Source: Allomuricauda sp.
GTDB taxonomy: Bacteria; Bacteroidota; Bacteroidia; Flavobacteriales; Flavobacteriaceae
Assembly: GCA_028284725.1 (NCBI GenBank)
Contig: JANQRD010000270.1
Span: 1-36,683 of the forward strand
DNA length: 36,683 bases
Direction of reading: 5' to 3'
The position numbers and the translations under genes were made by a program. The notes beneath the pieces were generated by a model. It did no database searches, had not been told where the DNA came from, and saw only the letters and a list, made by a program, of their open reading frames with translations. Of the stretch, positions 8,242 through 16,478 are shown piece by piece. Positions within the stretch are counted from its first letter, which is position 1, and each line of letters begins with the position of its first letter.

Positions 8242-9410
8242 TTTTCGACCAGTCTGTAGATAGAGCCGTCAAAGGAGCAAATGTACAGCTCATTTGCATT
8301 GTCCACCCCAAAGGAGGAAATATTCAAACCGGATTCCACCAAAAGTTCGTTTTCAGGATTGTTTTGGGTAGCTTCAAGAGCCCAAATACGTCCTGTTATA
8401 AAATCGGCATAGACATATTTTCCGACCAAAGAAGGGACTAGGGTGCCTCTGTACACGTAACCTCCGGTGATTGACCTATCGTTGTTATCATGGTTGTACT
8501 CAAATACGGGAGAAATCAAACCTGTGTCATCACAATCTCCCATAAAACAGCGAGTACCTTCGAAAAAGTTCCAACCGTAATTGCCCCCAGCCTCAATAAT
8601 ATCTATTTCTTCCCGTTCGCCTTGCCCCACATCTCCTGCCCAAAGCAAGCCGGTAATCGGATCAAAACTCATACGCCAGGGGTTCCGTAATCCGTAGGCA
8701 TAAATTTCCCCCCGAGTATTCACTTGATCGAAAAACGGATTGCTCGGAGGAATCGCATAATTGAAAATCGCCTGTTGATTATCCACATCGATTCGCAAAA
8801 TTGCCCCCAAGAGATTCGCAAGGTTCTGTGCATGGCCATCGGGATCTCCACCAGATCCGCCATCGCCCGAAGCAATGTATAAATATCCATCTAGCCCAAA
8901 AGTCAACTGACCACCGTTATGATTTGTGAAAGGTTGTGGTATTTGCAGTAAGACAACCTCACTATTTGCATCTACGGTGTTGGAATTGAGCGGGGAAACC
9001 TGAAAACGTGATGTTATGGATAAGTCCGAATCTGGAGTGTAATTCACATAAAAGTAGCCATTGGTGGCAAAATCGGGATGAAAAGCCAATCCCAAAAGCC
9101 CCAGTTCATCAGCTTGAGTGCTCACTCTATCGCTGATGTCCAAAAATATAGTGGATTCAGAAGCATTTTCATCGTTGGAAAACACCCTTATGGTTCCACC
9201 CTGCTCTACCACAAAAATTCGATTTGTACCATCATCGGGACTTTGCAGGTCCAATGGTTGACTAAAACCGAGATTGGGAAATGCATTGACAACGGAATAC
9301 GAGGTTCCGGGTGTGCCATCATCATCTGTAGATTGATTGTTAGAGTCGTCATCTCCGCAGGAGATTAAGAGGAAAAAACCCATTAGGGCAAGTGGAGCAA
9401 TCTTTTTCAT
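8238..9410 (-). CDS. PQQ-dependent sugar dehydrogenase (soluble aldose dehydrogenase type), lipoprotein
   Basis: A 390-residue protein of the glucose/sorbosone dehydrogenase six-bladed propeller family, which oxidises aldose sugars with pyrroloquinoline quinone. The N-terminus MKKIAPLALMGFFLLISCGDD is a lipoprotein signal (Cys18), followed by an Asp/Ser/Asn-rich linker. Family signatures: ELGLLGLAFHPDFATNGYFY (about residue 100), NHNGGQLTFGLDGYLYIASG (about 160), YGLRNPWRMSFDP (about 245), and GEREEIDIIEAGGNYGWNFFEG. Actual PQQ use and substrate are inferences; many flavobacterial homologues are annotated only as PQQ-dependent sugar dehydrogenases. The gene lies downstream of aroQ on the same strand, with its own possible -7 element. 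Confidence 0.9.
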   Translation of the reverse strand: MKKIAPLALMGFFLLISCGDDDSNNQSTDDDGTPGTSYSVVNAFPNLGFSQPLDLQSPDDGTNRIFVVEQGGTIRVFSNDENASESTIFLDISDRVSTQADELGLLGLAFHPDFATNGYFYVNYTPDSDLSITSRFQVSPLNSNTVDANSEVVLLQIPQPFTNHNGGQLTFGLDGYLYIASGDGGSGGDPDGHAQNLANLLGAILRIDVDNQQAIFNYAIPPSNPFFDQVNTRGEIYAYGLRNPWRMSFDPITGLLWAGDVGQGEREEIDIIEAGGNYGWNFFEGTRCFMGDCDDTGLISPVFEYNHDNNDRSITGGYVYRGTLVPSLVGKYVYADFITGRIWALEATQNNPENELLVESGLNISSFGVDNANELYICSFDGSIYRLVEN

Positions 9411-9430
9411 ATCAATGTTATGGGGTTATA

Positions 9431-9438
9431 TAAAGATA
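9431..9438 (-). promoter_or_regulatory. Candidate -7 element for the PQQ dehydrogenase gene
   Basis: The minus strand reads TATCTTTA, 7 of 8 matches to TAnnTTTG, 20 bases before the ATG. The 78-base gap after aroQ is enough for an independent promoter, but no clear -33 TTG is seen. Confidence 0.35.
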
Positions 9439-9488
9439 CGAAAACTGCGGGCGGAGGGTCGTTAAATAAGGCTAGTTACGGCCAAGAA

Positions 9489-9905
9489 TTACTCTAAAAA
9501 ACTTTGGATGGCCAAATCATAGCTTTGAAGGCCAAAGCCCAATATTACTCCTTTCGCCCCTGAAGAAATATAGGAAATATGTCTAAAATCCTCTCTTTTG
9601 TGCGTATTGGATATATGTACCTCGACCACAGGTGTATTTATTGCTTTAACGGCATCGCCAATGCCAACAGAAGTATGTGTGTACGAAGCCGCGTTAAGTA
9701 CAATGCCATCATAATCGAACCCAACTTCCTGAATCTTACTGATCAATTCGCCTTCCACGTTGGATTGGTAGTATTCCAATTCTAGTTGGGGAAACTTGCT
9801 TTTGAGCTGCTCAAAATAGTCCTCAAAGGTAGTATTGCCATATACTTCAGGCTCCCTTTTTCCCAATAGATTCAAATTTGGGCCGTTGATGATCATTACT
9901 CTCAT
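9489..9905 (-). CDS. aroQ: Type II 3-dehydroquinate dehydratase
   Basis: A 138-residue enzyme of the shikimate pathway (3-dehydroquinate to 3-dehydroshikimate). The start is set at 9905 (MRVMIINGPNLNLLGKREP) because AroQ proteins begin this way; the open frame extends 20 codons further up but crosses a terminator. Signatures: NGPNLNLLGKREPEVYG with catalytic Tyr22, NAASYTHTS with the catalytic His, and VEVHISNTHKREDFRHIS. A -7-like element (TACTTTTA) ends only 5 nt before the ATG, suggesting a leaderless or near-leaderless mRNA. Its proximity to xerD, across two barrel genes, resembles other flavobacteria. Confidence 0.95.
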   Translation of the reverse strand: MRVMIINGPNLNLLGKREPEVYGNTTFEDYFEQLKSKFPQLELEYYQSNVEGELISKIQEVGFDYDGIVLNAASYTHTSVGIGDAVKAINTPVVEVHISNTHKREDFRHISYISSGAKGVILGFGLQSYDLAIQSFLE

Positions 9906-9910
9906 GACCG

Positions 9911-9918
9911 TAAAAGTA
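9911..9918 (-). promoter_or_regulatory. Candidate -7 element immediately before aroQ
   Basis: TACTTTTA on the minus strand is separated from the aroQ ATG by 5 bases. If active, the transcript would begin at or within a base or two of the start codon. Confidence 0.4.
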
Positions 9919-9929
9919 CAACATCTGTT

Positions 9930-9958
9930 AAAAAAGAAAAGCAGGGAATATCCCTGCT
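9930..9958 (-). terminator. Terminator of the small barrel gene 9983-10444
   Basis: On the minus strand an 8-bp stem (AGCAGGGA / TCCCTGCT) with a 3-base loop is followed by a T-rich run TTTCTTTTTT. It sits about 25 nt after the stop codon and directly before the aroQ promoter, so it isolates the two units. Confidence 0.8.
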
Positions 9959-9982
9959 CTTTCAATTTGATGCTATTATTTC

Positions 9983-10444
9983 CTAGTTGAAGGCATACAT
10001 CAAGCCAAAACCAAAGGCTCCGGCTTCGCCGTCGCCATTATCGCTTAACACCAATGCAGGTCTCCAATCAAAATTGACAACAATGGGTACACCATCTATT
10101 TTGAAATCAAGCCCTGCATGAGGACGAAGCGCAAAAATATTATCGGCTCCATCAAGAAGAATAACACTTGGGCCAACACCTGCATACCATCTCAGCCCAT
10201 CTGCTCCCACAAACTCTTTATGAAAGGAATACAATGCTGTGATAATGGTAGCATTGTCCTCAAAACCAAGATGGGCCTGCCCCACATGTTTGTCGGAGAA
10301 AAAGTACTTTCCGCTCGGGCCAAAAAAAGTGGCGCTGTCGTACAAATCAACACCAAGACCCACCGCGCCAGTATAACTGGTTTGTGCTTTTGTGGTTAAT
10401 GTGCACAAAAATGCTAGGGCAAAAACAAAAACTAATTTTTTCAT
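9983..10444 (-). CDS. Exported small outer-membrane beta-barrel-like protein
   Basis: 153 residues. MKKLVFVFALAFLCTLTTKAQ is a typical signal peptide with cleavage after AQ. The mature part has alternating hydrophobic/polar strands (AVGLGVDLYD, WYAGVGPSVIL, GVPIVVNFDWRPALVL, GAFGFGLMYAFN) and ends in an aromatic plus Asn, as small beta-barrels in Bacteroidota often do. It lies 42 nt downstream of a similar, slightly larger barrel gene on the same strand and is followed by a terminator. No specific function is recognised; export to the outer membrane is inferred. Confidence 0.75.
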   Translation of the reverse strand: MKKLVFVFALAFLCTLTTKAQTSYTGAVGLGVDLYDSATFFGPSGKYFFSDKHVGQAHLGFEDNATIITALYSFHKEFVGADGLRWYAGVGPSVILLDGADNIFALRPHAGLDFKIDGVPIVVNFDWRPALVLSDNGDGEAGAFGFGLMYAFN

Positions 10445-10486
10445 TTCTAAGTATTTATGGTTACTATTTAAACATTGAAGGGCTTG

Positions 10487-11002
10487 TTAAAACAAGAACA
10501 AGACTCCTAAAGTTGCAATGGCAAATGTTCCATCGTTGCTCACCGCCATATACGAAGCGTTGAGTTCAGTATTCCCCGTGATATTATAACCAATCAATGG
10601 CCTATAATAAAATCCTCCTTCATTGCCAGCATTGATTCCGACTGCATAGCCTGCATCGGCACCAAACTTAAAATGGTACGTCGGGTAAATCCGCACCGAG
10701 GCCGCCACAGGCAAAAACTGAATGTCCTCAAACTCTGCTTCAATAGTGATTCCTCCACCAGAAACTGTTTGGGTATCACCAAAAGCGTTTATAAATCCTG
10801 TGGCCAAACCAGCGTCCAGTAATTCAGAAACACCCCAGTGATAAGCAACATCCACCCCAATTGAAAAACTGGATGCATCTCCGGCATCGCCAACAGGCAA
10901 ACCAGCGTTAAGCCCAGCTTTAAAGTTAGTGCGATCTACTTGCCCCCATGAGGCAAAACTTGCAATACATACGGCTACAGCCACTAAAAAAGTCTTTTTC
11001 AT
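10487..11002 (-). CDS. Exported outer-membrane beta-barrel-like protein
   Basis: 171 residues from the ATG at 11002, chosen because MKKTFLVAVAVCIASFASWGQ is a signal peptide; the frame is open another 37 codons upstream, but that part is not signal-like and contains the likely promoter. The mature part shows barrel-type strands (NFKAGLNAGLPVGDAG, FSIGVDVAYHWG, FLPVAASVRIYP, YHFKFGADAGYAVGINAG, and a final TFAIATLGVLFLF ending in Phe). It is probably cotranscribed with the 153-residue barrel downstream. It resembles generic PF13568-like outer-membrane barrels, without a known role. Confidence 0.78.
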   Translation of the reverse strand: MKKTFLVAVAVCIASFASWGQVDRTNFKAGLNAGLPVGDAGDASSFSIGVDVAYHWGVSELLDAGLATGFINAFGDTQTVSGGGITIEAEFEDIQFLPVAASVRIYPTYHFKFGADAGYAVGINAGNEGGFYYRPLIGYNITGNTELNASYMAVSNDGTFAIATLGVLFLF

Positions 11003-11040
11003 GTTTGTTAAATTTATCAAAAGGTAAAACGCACCTCTGA

Positions 11041-11073
11041 TAAATATAGTATCGGCAAATGTTAAAAAACCAA
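11041..11073 (-). promoter_or_regulatory. Candidate promoter of the two-barrel operon
   Basis: On the minus strand TTG (11073-11071) is followed after 22 bases by TATATTTA (11048-11041; 7 of 8 to TAnnTTTG). The implied leader is about 35 nt to the ATG at 11002. This supports the downstream start choice. Confidence 0.45.
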
Positions 11074-11219
11074 TACACAAACCAAATCTTTTGCCCTTAG
11101 GGGCTGCCTCCATTTCGTGATGAATTTATCCAAAGCGAATGTCTTTTCTGATATCAAATTGATCAATATGGAATATCAATTGACCGTTACAACTAAAGAA
11201 TCGAAATACAAATTGTAGT

Positions 11220-11227
11220 TATCTTTA
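11220..11227 (+). promoter_or_regulatory. Candidate -7 element immediately before xerD
   Basis: TATCTTTA (7 of 8 to TAnnTTTG) is followed by AGGT and then the ATG at 11232. As at aroQ, transcription would start at or next to the start codon. No clear -33 TTG is seen. Confidence 0.4.
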
Positions 11228-11231
11228 AGGT

Positions 11232-12155
11232 ATGAACTGGAAACAGGCGTTGCAGGATTATCAGCATTATTTAAGAATTGAACGGGGACTTTCTGAAAAT
11301 TCGATTTCCAGCTATTCGCAGGATCTTCAAAAGCTCATTGATTATCTCAAAGAGCACAAAACCTCGGAATCTCCTGTCAAAATTGGCCAAGAGACCCTCC
11401 AAGAATTCGTTTACAGTACGGCAAAAACCGTAAATCCCAGAAGTCAAGCGCGTATGATCTCGGGATTGAAAGGTTTTTTCAATTATTTGATTTTTGAGGA
11501 CTACAGGCCCGACAATCCATTGGATTTGATCGATACTCCCAAAATTGGAAGAAAGCTACCGGATACCCTTTCCAACTCCGAAATCGACAAACTTATCGCT
11601 GCCATCGATTTGTCCAAACCAGAAGGTGAGCGCAATCGGGCCATGTTGGAAACCCTGTATGGATGTGGACTACGAGTATCCGAGCTTGTCAACTTAAAGC
11701 TGTCTGATCTTTTTTTTGATGAAGATTTTATTCTGGTCACGGGCAAGGGGAACAAGCAACGGTTTGTGCCGATTACCAAAGTCAACAAAAAATATATTGA
11801 TATTTACCGCTACGAGATTCGAGTTCATTTGCAAATTCGAAAAGGACACGAGGATTTTCTGTTCTTAAATCGCAGAGGCAAACAACTCACTAGAGCGATG
11901 ATATTTACCATCATCAAACAATTGGCGGAAAAAATCAACCTTAACAAAAGCATTAGTCCACATACTTTTCGGCATTCGTTCGCCACTCACTTGTTGGAAG
12001 GTGGTGCAGATCTCAGGGCCATTCAGCAGATGCTGGGACATGAGAGTATCACCACCACCGAGGTTTATATGCATGTTGACCGTAGCCATTTGGCCAAGGT
12101 ACTGCACAATTTTCATCCAAGAAAACTGGAAGAAGAAAAAGAAATAGAAAACTAG
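11232..12155 (+). CDS. xerD: Tyrosine recombinase XerD (chromosome dimer resolution)
   Basis: A 307-residue tyrosine recombinase that acts with XerC at dif sites to resolve chromosome dimers. The N-terminal SAM-like core-binding domain (about 1-90) precedes the catalytic domain. All catalytic residues fall at the same numbers as in E. coli XerD: R148 (GCGLRVSEL), K172 (TGKGNKQR), H244 and R247 (SPHTFRHSFATH), H270 (LGHESI) and Y279 (TTTEVYMHV). Length and context (aroQ nearby, no phage genes) argue for the housekeeping enzyme rather than an integrase. It is convergent with the next gene, the two stops sharing the bases CTAG. Confidence 0.93.
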   Translation: MNWKQALQDYQHYLRIERGLSENSISSYSQDLQKLIDYLKEHKTSESPVKIGQETLQEFVYSTAKTVNPRSQARMISGLKGFFNYLIFEDYRPDNPLDLIDTPKIGRKLPDTLSNSEIDKLIAAIDLSKPEGERNRAMLETLYGCGLRVSELVNLKLSDLFFDEDFILVTGKGNKQRFVPITKVNKKYIDIYRYEIRVHLQIRKGHEDFLFLNRRGKQLTRAMIFTIIKQLAEKINLNKSISPHTFRHSFATHLLEGGADLRAIQQMLGHESITTTEVYMHVDRSHLAKVLHNFHPRKLEEEKEIEN

Positions 12156-12670
12156 AATTTTAACCGGGTGCCCAATTCCAGCCGGGTTTTCCCTTTGGGA
12201 AATCCTACTTTGTGAAATTCTTGCTTGCCAACAGGCTGAACCAATCTAGCCTCCATAGACCAGCTTGGCTGAATATCATGCCCCACTCCAAAAAAGACCT
12301 CCTGAAGAGGTGTTGGATTGGGTCTTCCACTACCCTTGTTCAAAAGGTCCCATTCCAATTGATATCCACCTAATAAATAAGACTTTTCGCTGAAGTATTG
12401 TTTAAATTGGATGGGCACATTGAACCGATCGGCAAAGTACGTTCTGTAATGGTCTCCCCCTATGCTGATTTCAGTTCCCTCAGCCAATGGAAAGTGTATT
12501 CTGAACCAAGCGTAGTTGGAAACAGGGTCGAATTGTGGGTAGTCGTGCCCATCAATATAAATTGATGGTTTTTCTTTTGTTGAGGAGGGATTTCCTGTGG
12601 TTTGTCCGAAACACCAAGATCCAAACGCCAAGGAAACCATCAAAACAGATTTGGGAAAATGAGCCGCCAT
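12152..12670 (-). CDS. Exported hypothetical protein, probable outer-membrane protein
   Basis: 172 residues. The N-terminus MAAHFPKSVLMVSLAFGSWCFGQ is a signal peptide, followed by a Ser/Thr/Lys-rich linker and a beta-rich domain (YAWFRIHFPLAEGTEISIGGD, SYLLGGYQLEWDL, WSMEARLVQPVG, TRLELGTRLKF). Its C-terminal Phe suggests an outer-membrane barrel. No family with a known role is recognised. It converges on xerD with a 4-base overlap of stop codons and diverges from the GH13 gene. The Cys in the signal region lacks a good lipobox, so lipidation is unlikely. Confidence 0.7.
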   Translation of the reverse strand: MAAHFPKSVLMVSLAFGSWCFGQTTGNPSSTKEKPSIYIDGHDYPQFDPVSNYAWFRIHFPLAEGTEISIGGDHYRTYFADRFNVPIQFKQYFSEKSYLLGGYQLEWDLLNKGSGRPNPTPLQEVFFGVGHDIQPSWSMEARLVQPVGKQEFHKVGFPKGKTRLELGTRLKF

Positions 12671-12783
12671 GGTTGCTATTTGTGTATAAGATACCTCAAC
12701 TTCTTTTTACCCTTGAATGATTTTGCGAAATTTTAACCAAAATCCGGCCCCAAAAAAACGAGCAATCGATTCAAAAAAGAGTT

Positions 12784-12791
12784 TAAATTTG
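12784..12791 (+). promoter_or_regulatory. -7 promoter element (TAAATTTG) for the GH13 gene
   Basis: A perfect TAnnTTTG match 21 bases before the ATG at 12813, the same spacing as at the DUF1572 gene. The -33 region lacks an obvious TTG. Confidence 0.5.
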
Positions 12792-12812
12792 AAATCTTAA
12801 AATTTTAGCTCA

Positions 12813-14504
12813 ATGGAACCCAATCAGCGAAAGTGGTGGAAAGAAGGAGTCGTATACCAAGTTTATCCTAGAAGTTTTCAAGACACAACCGGAAACGGTG
12901 TCGGAGACATCCAAGGAATTATAAAGCGCTTGGATTACATCAAAAGTCTTGGTATCGATATTATTTGGTTATCTCCTGTGTACAAATCCCCCAATGATGA
13001 CAATGGGTATGACATCAGTGATTATCGTGCCATCATGGAAGAGTTTGGAACGATGTCCGATTTTGACGAACTCCTCGAAGAAATGCACGCTCGTGATTTG
13101 AAGCTCGTAATGGATCTTGTAGTGAACCATACCAGCGACGAGCATCATTGGTTCAAAGAATCCAGAAAGTCGAGGGACAATCCCTACCGGGATTACTATC
13201 ATTGGTGGCCAGCCGAAAAAGGCACTCCTCCCAAGCGGTTTAGTTATTTTGATGTGGATGGAAATGCCTGGAAGTATGATGAGCTTACCGATAGCTATTA
13301 CCTCCACTACTTTTCAATAAAACAGCCTGACCTAAAATGGGAAAACCCAAAAGTGCGCCAGGAAATTTACGATATGATGCATTTTTGGTTCAAAAAGGGG
13401 ATTGACGGCTTCCGCATGGATGTAATCCCTTTTATTTCCAAAGACACGGACTATCCGGAACTCCCGGTCGAGTACAACGGCAACTATGTTCCCTTTTATG
13501 CCAATGGCCCCCGATTACATGAGTATTTGCATGAAATGAATCAAGAGGTCCTAAGCAAATATGACATCATGACGGTTGGAGAAACCCCCGGGGTCTCACG
13601 AGACCAAGCGTTGCTTTTTGTGGATGAGGATCGGGAAGAACTTAATATGTTCTTTCATTTTGAACTGATGTCCTTAGATCGTGATGGGGATGAGGTGTTT
13701 TGGATGCGAAAAGACCGTTGGAAACTGACCGAGTTCAAAAAAATCCATTCGGATTGGGATGCAACCTTTGCTGAAAAAGGTTGGGGCAGTATGTTCTTGA
13801 GCAATCATGATAATCCACGGACGGTCAGCCGTTGGGGTAATGATTCCGAAGAACATTGGCATCATTCAGCGACCATGCTGCAAACATTTTTGCTCACCAT
13901 GAAAGGTACCCCCTATTTTTATTACGGGGACGAAATTGGAATGACCAACATCCGCTTTGATAACATTGAGGACTATCAGGACATCAATACACTGAACCGT
14001 TACGAACTCCTCAAGGAACAAGGAGTGGAATTGGACGCTTTTATCGCCAACGAAAAAGAGGCCAGCCGGGATAATGGGCGTACCCCAATGCAATGGGACA
14101 GTACTGAAAATGCTGGTTTTTCTGAAGAAAAACCATGGTTAAAGGTGCATCCAAACCATAAAGAGGGGCTCAATGTGGCCGATCAAGAAAAAGATGAAAG
14201 TTCCGTGCTGAACTATTTCAAGAAAATGGTACAGTTACGAAAAAATCACTTAGGATTGGTCTATGGGGATTACAAACTACTTCTGAAAGATAATGAACAG
14301 GTGTATGCCTATACTCGTACCCTAGAAGACGAAAAATACCTTGTTTTATTAAGTTTTTCTACTGAAACAGCGAAGGTTGAGATAGAGGAAGCTGAAAACA
14401 CCTCCGTGGAGCTTTTACTTTCCAATGATGGACATAGCGCACATCGAGGGGGTAACGGCTTCGAGTTGAAACCGTATCAAGCTTGTGTGTATAAGCTCAA
14501 CTAG
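12813..14504 (+). CDS. GH13 alpha-glucosidase, probably oligo-1,6-glucosidase
   Basis: 563 residues without signal peptide, so cytoplasmic. It cleaves glucose from the non-reducing end of alpha-glucosides. Catalytic residues: nucleophile D203 (GIDGFRMDVIPF), acid/base E257 (MTVGETPGVS) and D333 (LSNHDNPRTVSRWGND). Val204 after the nucleophile and the KQPDLKW motif (about residue 170) are hallmarks of alpha-1,6-specific enzymes; alpha-1,4 enzymes usually carry Ala/Gly/Thr there. It is not trehalose synthase (no matching N-terminus or GFRLDAVPYL motif). It could trim isomaltose or branch remnants from the glucan made by the glgE operon, but it is 9 kb away and not in that operon. Confidence 0.9.
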   Translation: MEPNQRKWWKEGVVYQVYPRSFQDTTGNGVGDIQGIIKRLDYIKSLGIDIIWLSPVYKSPNDDNGYDISDYRAIMEEFGTMSDFDELLEEMHARDLKLVMDLVVNHTSDEHHWFKESRKSRDNPYRDYYHWWPAEKGTPPKRFSYFDVDGNAWKYDELTDSYYLHYFSIKQPDLKWENPKVRQEIYDMMHFWFKKGIDGFRMDVIPFISKDTDYPELPVEYNGNYVPFYANGPRLHEYLHEMNQEVLSKYDIMTVGETPGVSRDQALLFVDEDREELNMFFHFELMSLDRDGDEVFWMRKDRWKLTEFKKIHSDWDATFAEKGWGSMFLSNHDNPRTVSRWGNDSEEHWHHSATMLQTFLLTMKGTPYFYYGDEIGMTNIRFDNIEDYQDINTLNRYELLKEQGVELDAFIANEKEASRDNGRTPMQWDSTENAGFSEEKPWLKVHPNHKEGLNVADQEKDESSVLNYFKKMVQLRKNHLGLVYGDYKLLLKDNEQVYAYTRTLEDEKYLVLLSFSTETAKVEIEEAENTSVELLLSNDGHSAHRGGNGFELKPYQACVYKLN

Positions 14505-15808
14505 CTGACCGCTTTTCTGGATTTAGAAACTTGATATGTTTTTTTGAACGGCCTGATGATTAATCGAGCCTCGCGGTCAAATCGGATGTAATTATACACC
14601 CAATTGATGAAAACAACCACTCTATTTCGAAAGCCAATTAAAAAGTAGAGGTGTACAAACATCCACACGAACCAAGCAAACACGCCCTGGAACTTGAACT
14701 TCGGCAAATCCACCACAGCTTTGTTACGGCCCACGGTGGCCATACTTCCCTTGTCTCGGTACACAAAAGGTTTCATAGGTTTATTTTCAACAAGTTTCAC
14801 CAAGTTTTCACCTAGATTCTCTCCCTGTTGAATGGCTGGCTGTGCCATCATGGGATGCCCGTGAGGAAACGCCTCGGTTTCCATCTGACCCACATCACCA
14901 ATGGCAAAAATTTCTTGGAATCCTTCAACCTGATGAAACCGGTTCACTTTTAACCGATTGCCCCTGCAAAGCAAATCATCCGCATCCAGTCCTTTAATAC
15001 AAACCGCTTTGACCCCTGCGGCCCATACCAAGGTAGCGGCTTCAAATGAGATATCGGTATCCGTAGTAACATGTTTCCCATCATAATCTGTAACACGGAT
15101 GTCCTTCCAAACATGCACCCCAAGTCCTTCCAAAAAGCGTTCCGCCTTGCTGGATGCGATCTCGCTCATGGCGGGTAAAATCCGGTCGCTCCCCTGTACT
15201 AGATTGATCTGTGCCCTTCGCGTATCCAAATCGGGATAATCTTTGGGCAGAATCCCCTTCTTAATTTCTGCTAAAGCACCTGCCAATTCCACGCCCGTAG
15301 GGCCTCCGCCTACAATCACAAAATTCATTAGGGCATCACGCTCGTGCAAATCATCGGTGAGCAAAGCTTGCTCAAAATTTTCCAAAATCAAGCTTCGAAG
15401 ATTCAACGACTGGGGAATGGTCTTCATCGCCATCCCTTTTTCCTCAATATTTTTATTTCCGAAGTAATTCGTCTCCGTACCTGTTGCAATGACCAGGTAA
15501 TCATATTGGATATCACCAATATTGGTTTCGAGCTTTCGCAATGCTGTATCGATCCGGGACACCTCAGCCAATCTAAAGTAAAAATTAGGATACCCCTGCA
15601 GTACCTTCCGAATGGGATATGCGATGGAATCCGGTTCTAAACCACCTGTGGAAACCTGGTACAATAGTGGTTGAAAGGTATGGTAGTTGTGCTTGTCCAA
15701 CAACACTACCTGAATGTCCTTTTTGGATAATTTTTTAGCTAAGGCTATGCCCCCAAAACCGCCACCTATTACGATGACCCTGGGGAAACTGGATTGCGGA
15801 ATATTCAT
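14501..15808 (-). CDS. ndh: Type II NADH dehydrogenase (NDH-2-like FAD oxidoreductase)
   Basis: 435 residues from the ATG at 15808; ATG 15817 is the alternative. It is a single-subunit, non-proton-pumping NADH:quinone oxidoreductase on the inner face of the membrane. Signatures: FAD-binding VIVIGGGFGGIALAKKL at the N-terminus, DKHNYHTFQPLLYQVSTGGL, NAD-binding FVIVGGGPTGVELAGALAE, and FAIGDVGQ for the second FAD contact. The C-terminal 60 residues contain a hydrophobic stretch (FAWFVWMFVHLYFLIGF) expected for membrane attachment. A further upstream ATG (15835) is unlikely because a perfect -7 element covers it. The stop overlaps that of the convergent GH13 gene in a CTAG. Confidence 0.93.
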   Translation of the reverse strand: MNIPQSSFPRVIVIGGGFGGIALAKKLSKKDIQVVLLDKHNYHTFQPLLYQVSTGGLEPDSIAYPIRKVLQGYPNFYFRLAEVSRIDTALRKLETNIGDIQYDYLVIATGTETNYFGNKNIEEKGMAMKTIPQSLNLRSLILENFEQALLTDDLHERDALMNFVIVGGGPTGVELAGALAEIKKGILPKDYPDLDTRRAQINLVQGSDRILPAMSEIASSKAERFLEGLGVHVWKDIRVTDYDGKHVTTDTDISFEAATLVWAAGVKAVCIKGLDADDLLCRGNRLKVNRFHQVEGFQEIFAIGDVGQMETEAFPHGHPMMAQPAIQQGENLGENLVKLVENKPMKPFVYRDKGSMATVGRNKAVVDLPKFKFQGVFAWFVWMFVHLYFLIGFRNRVVVFINWVYNYIRFDREARLIIRPFKKTYQVSKSRKAVS

Positions 15809-15822
15809 GCTTGACATTACTA

Positions 15823-15830
15823 CAAATTTA
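15823..15830 (-). promoter_or_regulatory. -7 promoter element (TAAATTTG) of ndh
   Basis: A perfect TAnnTTTG match on the minus strand, lying inside the codons of the longest possible open frame. This places the transcript start near 15818 and rules out the ATG at 15835. Confidence 0.5.
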
Positions 15831-15929
15831 CGCATTCCTGTAGTGGCAGAGGGGCTTTTCAGTCAGCTTTTTTAGTATCTTTAAATTAGGTGGTCAGACA
15901 TCAAAACAAATCGGAATTTTAGACTAAAC

Positions 15930-15955
15930 TGTAACAAAAAAGGCATTCTGGGTAC
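15930..15955 (+). promoter_or_regulatory. Possible ECF-type promoter of the sigma-factor gene
   Basis: TGTAAC (15930-15935), then GGTAC (15951-15955), with a 15-base spacer. An AAC-containing -35 and a GC-containing -10 about 16 bases later is the general form of ECF sigma promoters, which are often autoregulated. Nothing matching TAnnTTTG is seen here. Inference only. Confidence 0.25.
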
Positions 15956-15980
15956 AAATACAGCAAACTTACCAACCTTA

Positions 15981-16475
15981 GTGAATAAAGAACTGGAACA
16001 TCGCTTTGTAACGGAGCTTGAAGACAATCAGAACATTGTGCATAAAGTGTGTAGTCTCTATACCAACGATAGGGACTCCCACAATGATCTGTTCCAGGAA
16101 ATTACCATACAGCTATGGAAAGCCTATCCAAAGTTTAGGGGAGATGCAAAATTTAGCACCTGGATGTACCGGGTAGCTTTGAACACCGCTATTACATTGT
16201 ATAGGAAATCGAAGAAGAAAGTACAGACACAGGACTATGATTCGGTAATTTTTAAGATCAAGACCGACGAATATGATGACACGCAGGAACAACAGTTAAA
16301 GTTGATGTACAACGCGATAAAGCAGTTGGGCGATATTGATAAAGCATTGGTGTTTTTATACCTGGAAGACAAGGATTACTCTGAAATCTCCGAAACCCTG
16401 GGTATAACCGAAGTCAATGCGAGGGTAAAAATGAATAGGGTAAAAAACAAATTAAGAACCATATTAAATCCTTAA
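15981..16475 (+). CDS. ECF-type RNA polymerase sigma factor
   Basis: 164 residues, GTG start at 15981; no in-frame ATG precedes it. Region 2 is seen in SHNDLFQEITIQLWKAYPKFRGDAKFSTWMYRVALNTAITLYRKSKK (about residues 32-78), including the -10-recognition WMYRVALNTA segment. Region 4 is a helix-turn-helix near DYSEISETLGITEVNARVKMNRVKNKLR (about 134-161). It lacks region 3, as ECF factors do. It lies 3 nt upstream of a membrane-protein gene that may be its anti-sigma partner. The target regulon is not visible. Confidence 0.93.
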   Translation: MNKELEHRFVTELEDNQNIVHKVCSLYTNDRDSHNDLFQEITIQLWKAYPKFRGDAKFSTWMYRVALNTAITLYRKSKKKVQTQDYDSVIFKIKTDEYDDTQEQQLKLMYNAIKQLGDIDKALVFLYLEDKDYSEISETLGITEVNARVKMNRVKNKLRTILNP

Positions 16476-16478
16476 GAC

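Noticed and set aside
9906-9965. Upstream extension of aroQ by 20 codons
   Set aside because: The extension runs through the terminator of the preceding gene and the likely -7 element, and the AroQ family begins at MRVMIINGPN.
11232-12155. xerD as the integrase of a mobile element
   Set aside because: All catalytic residues sit at E. coli XerD numbering, and there are no phage, transposon or attachment-site signs nearby.
12813-14504. GH13 protein as the missing trehalose synthase of the GlgE pathway
   Set aside because: Motifs (FRMDVI, KQPDLKW, VGETPGV) match alpha-1,6-glucosidases; the trehalose synthase N-terminus and GFRLDAVPYL motif are absent.
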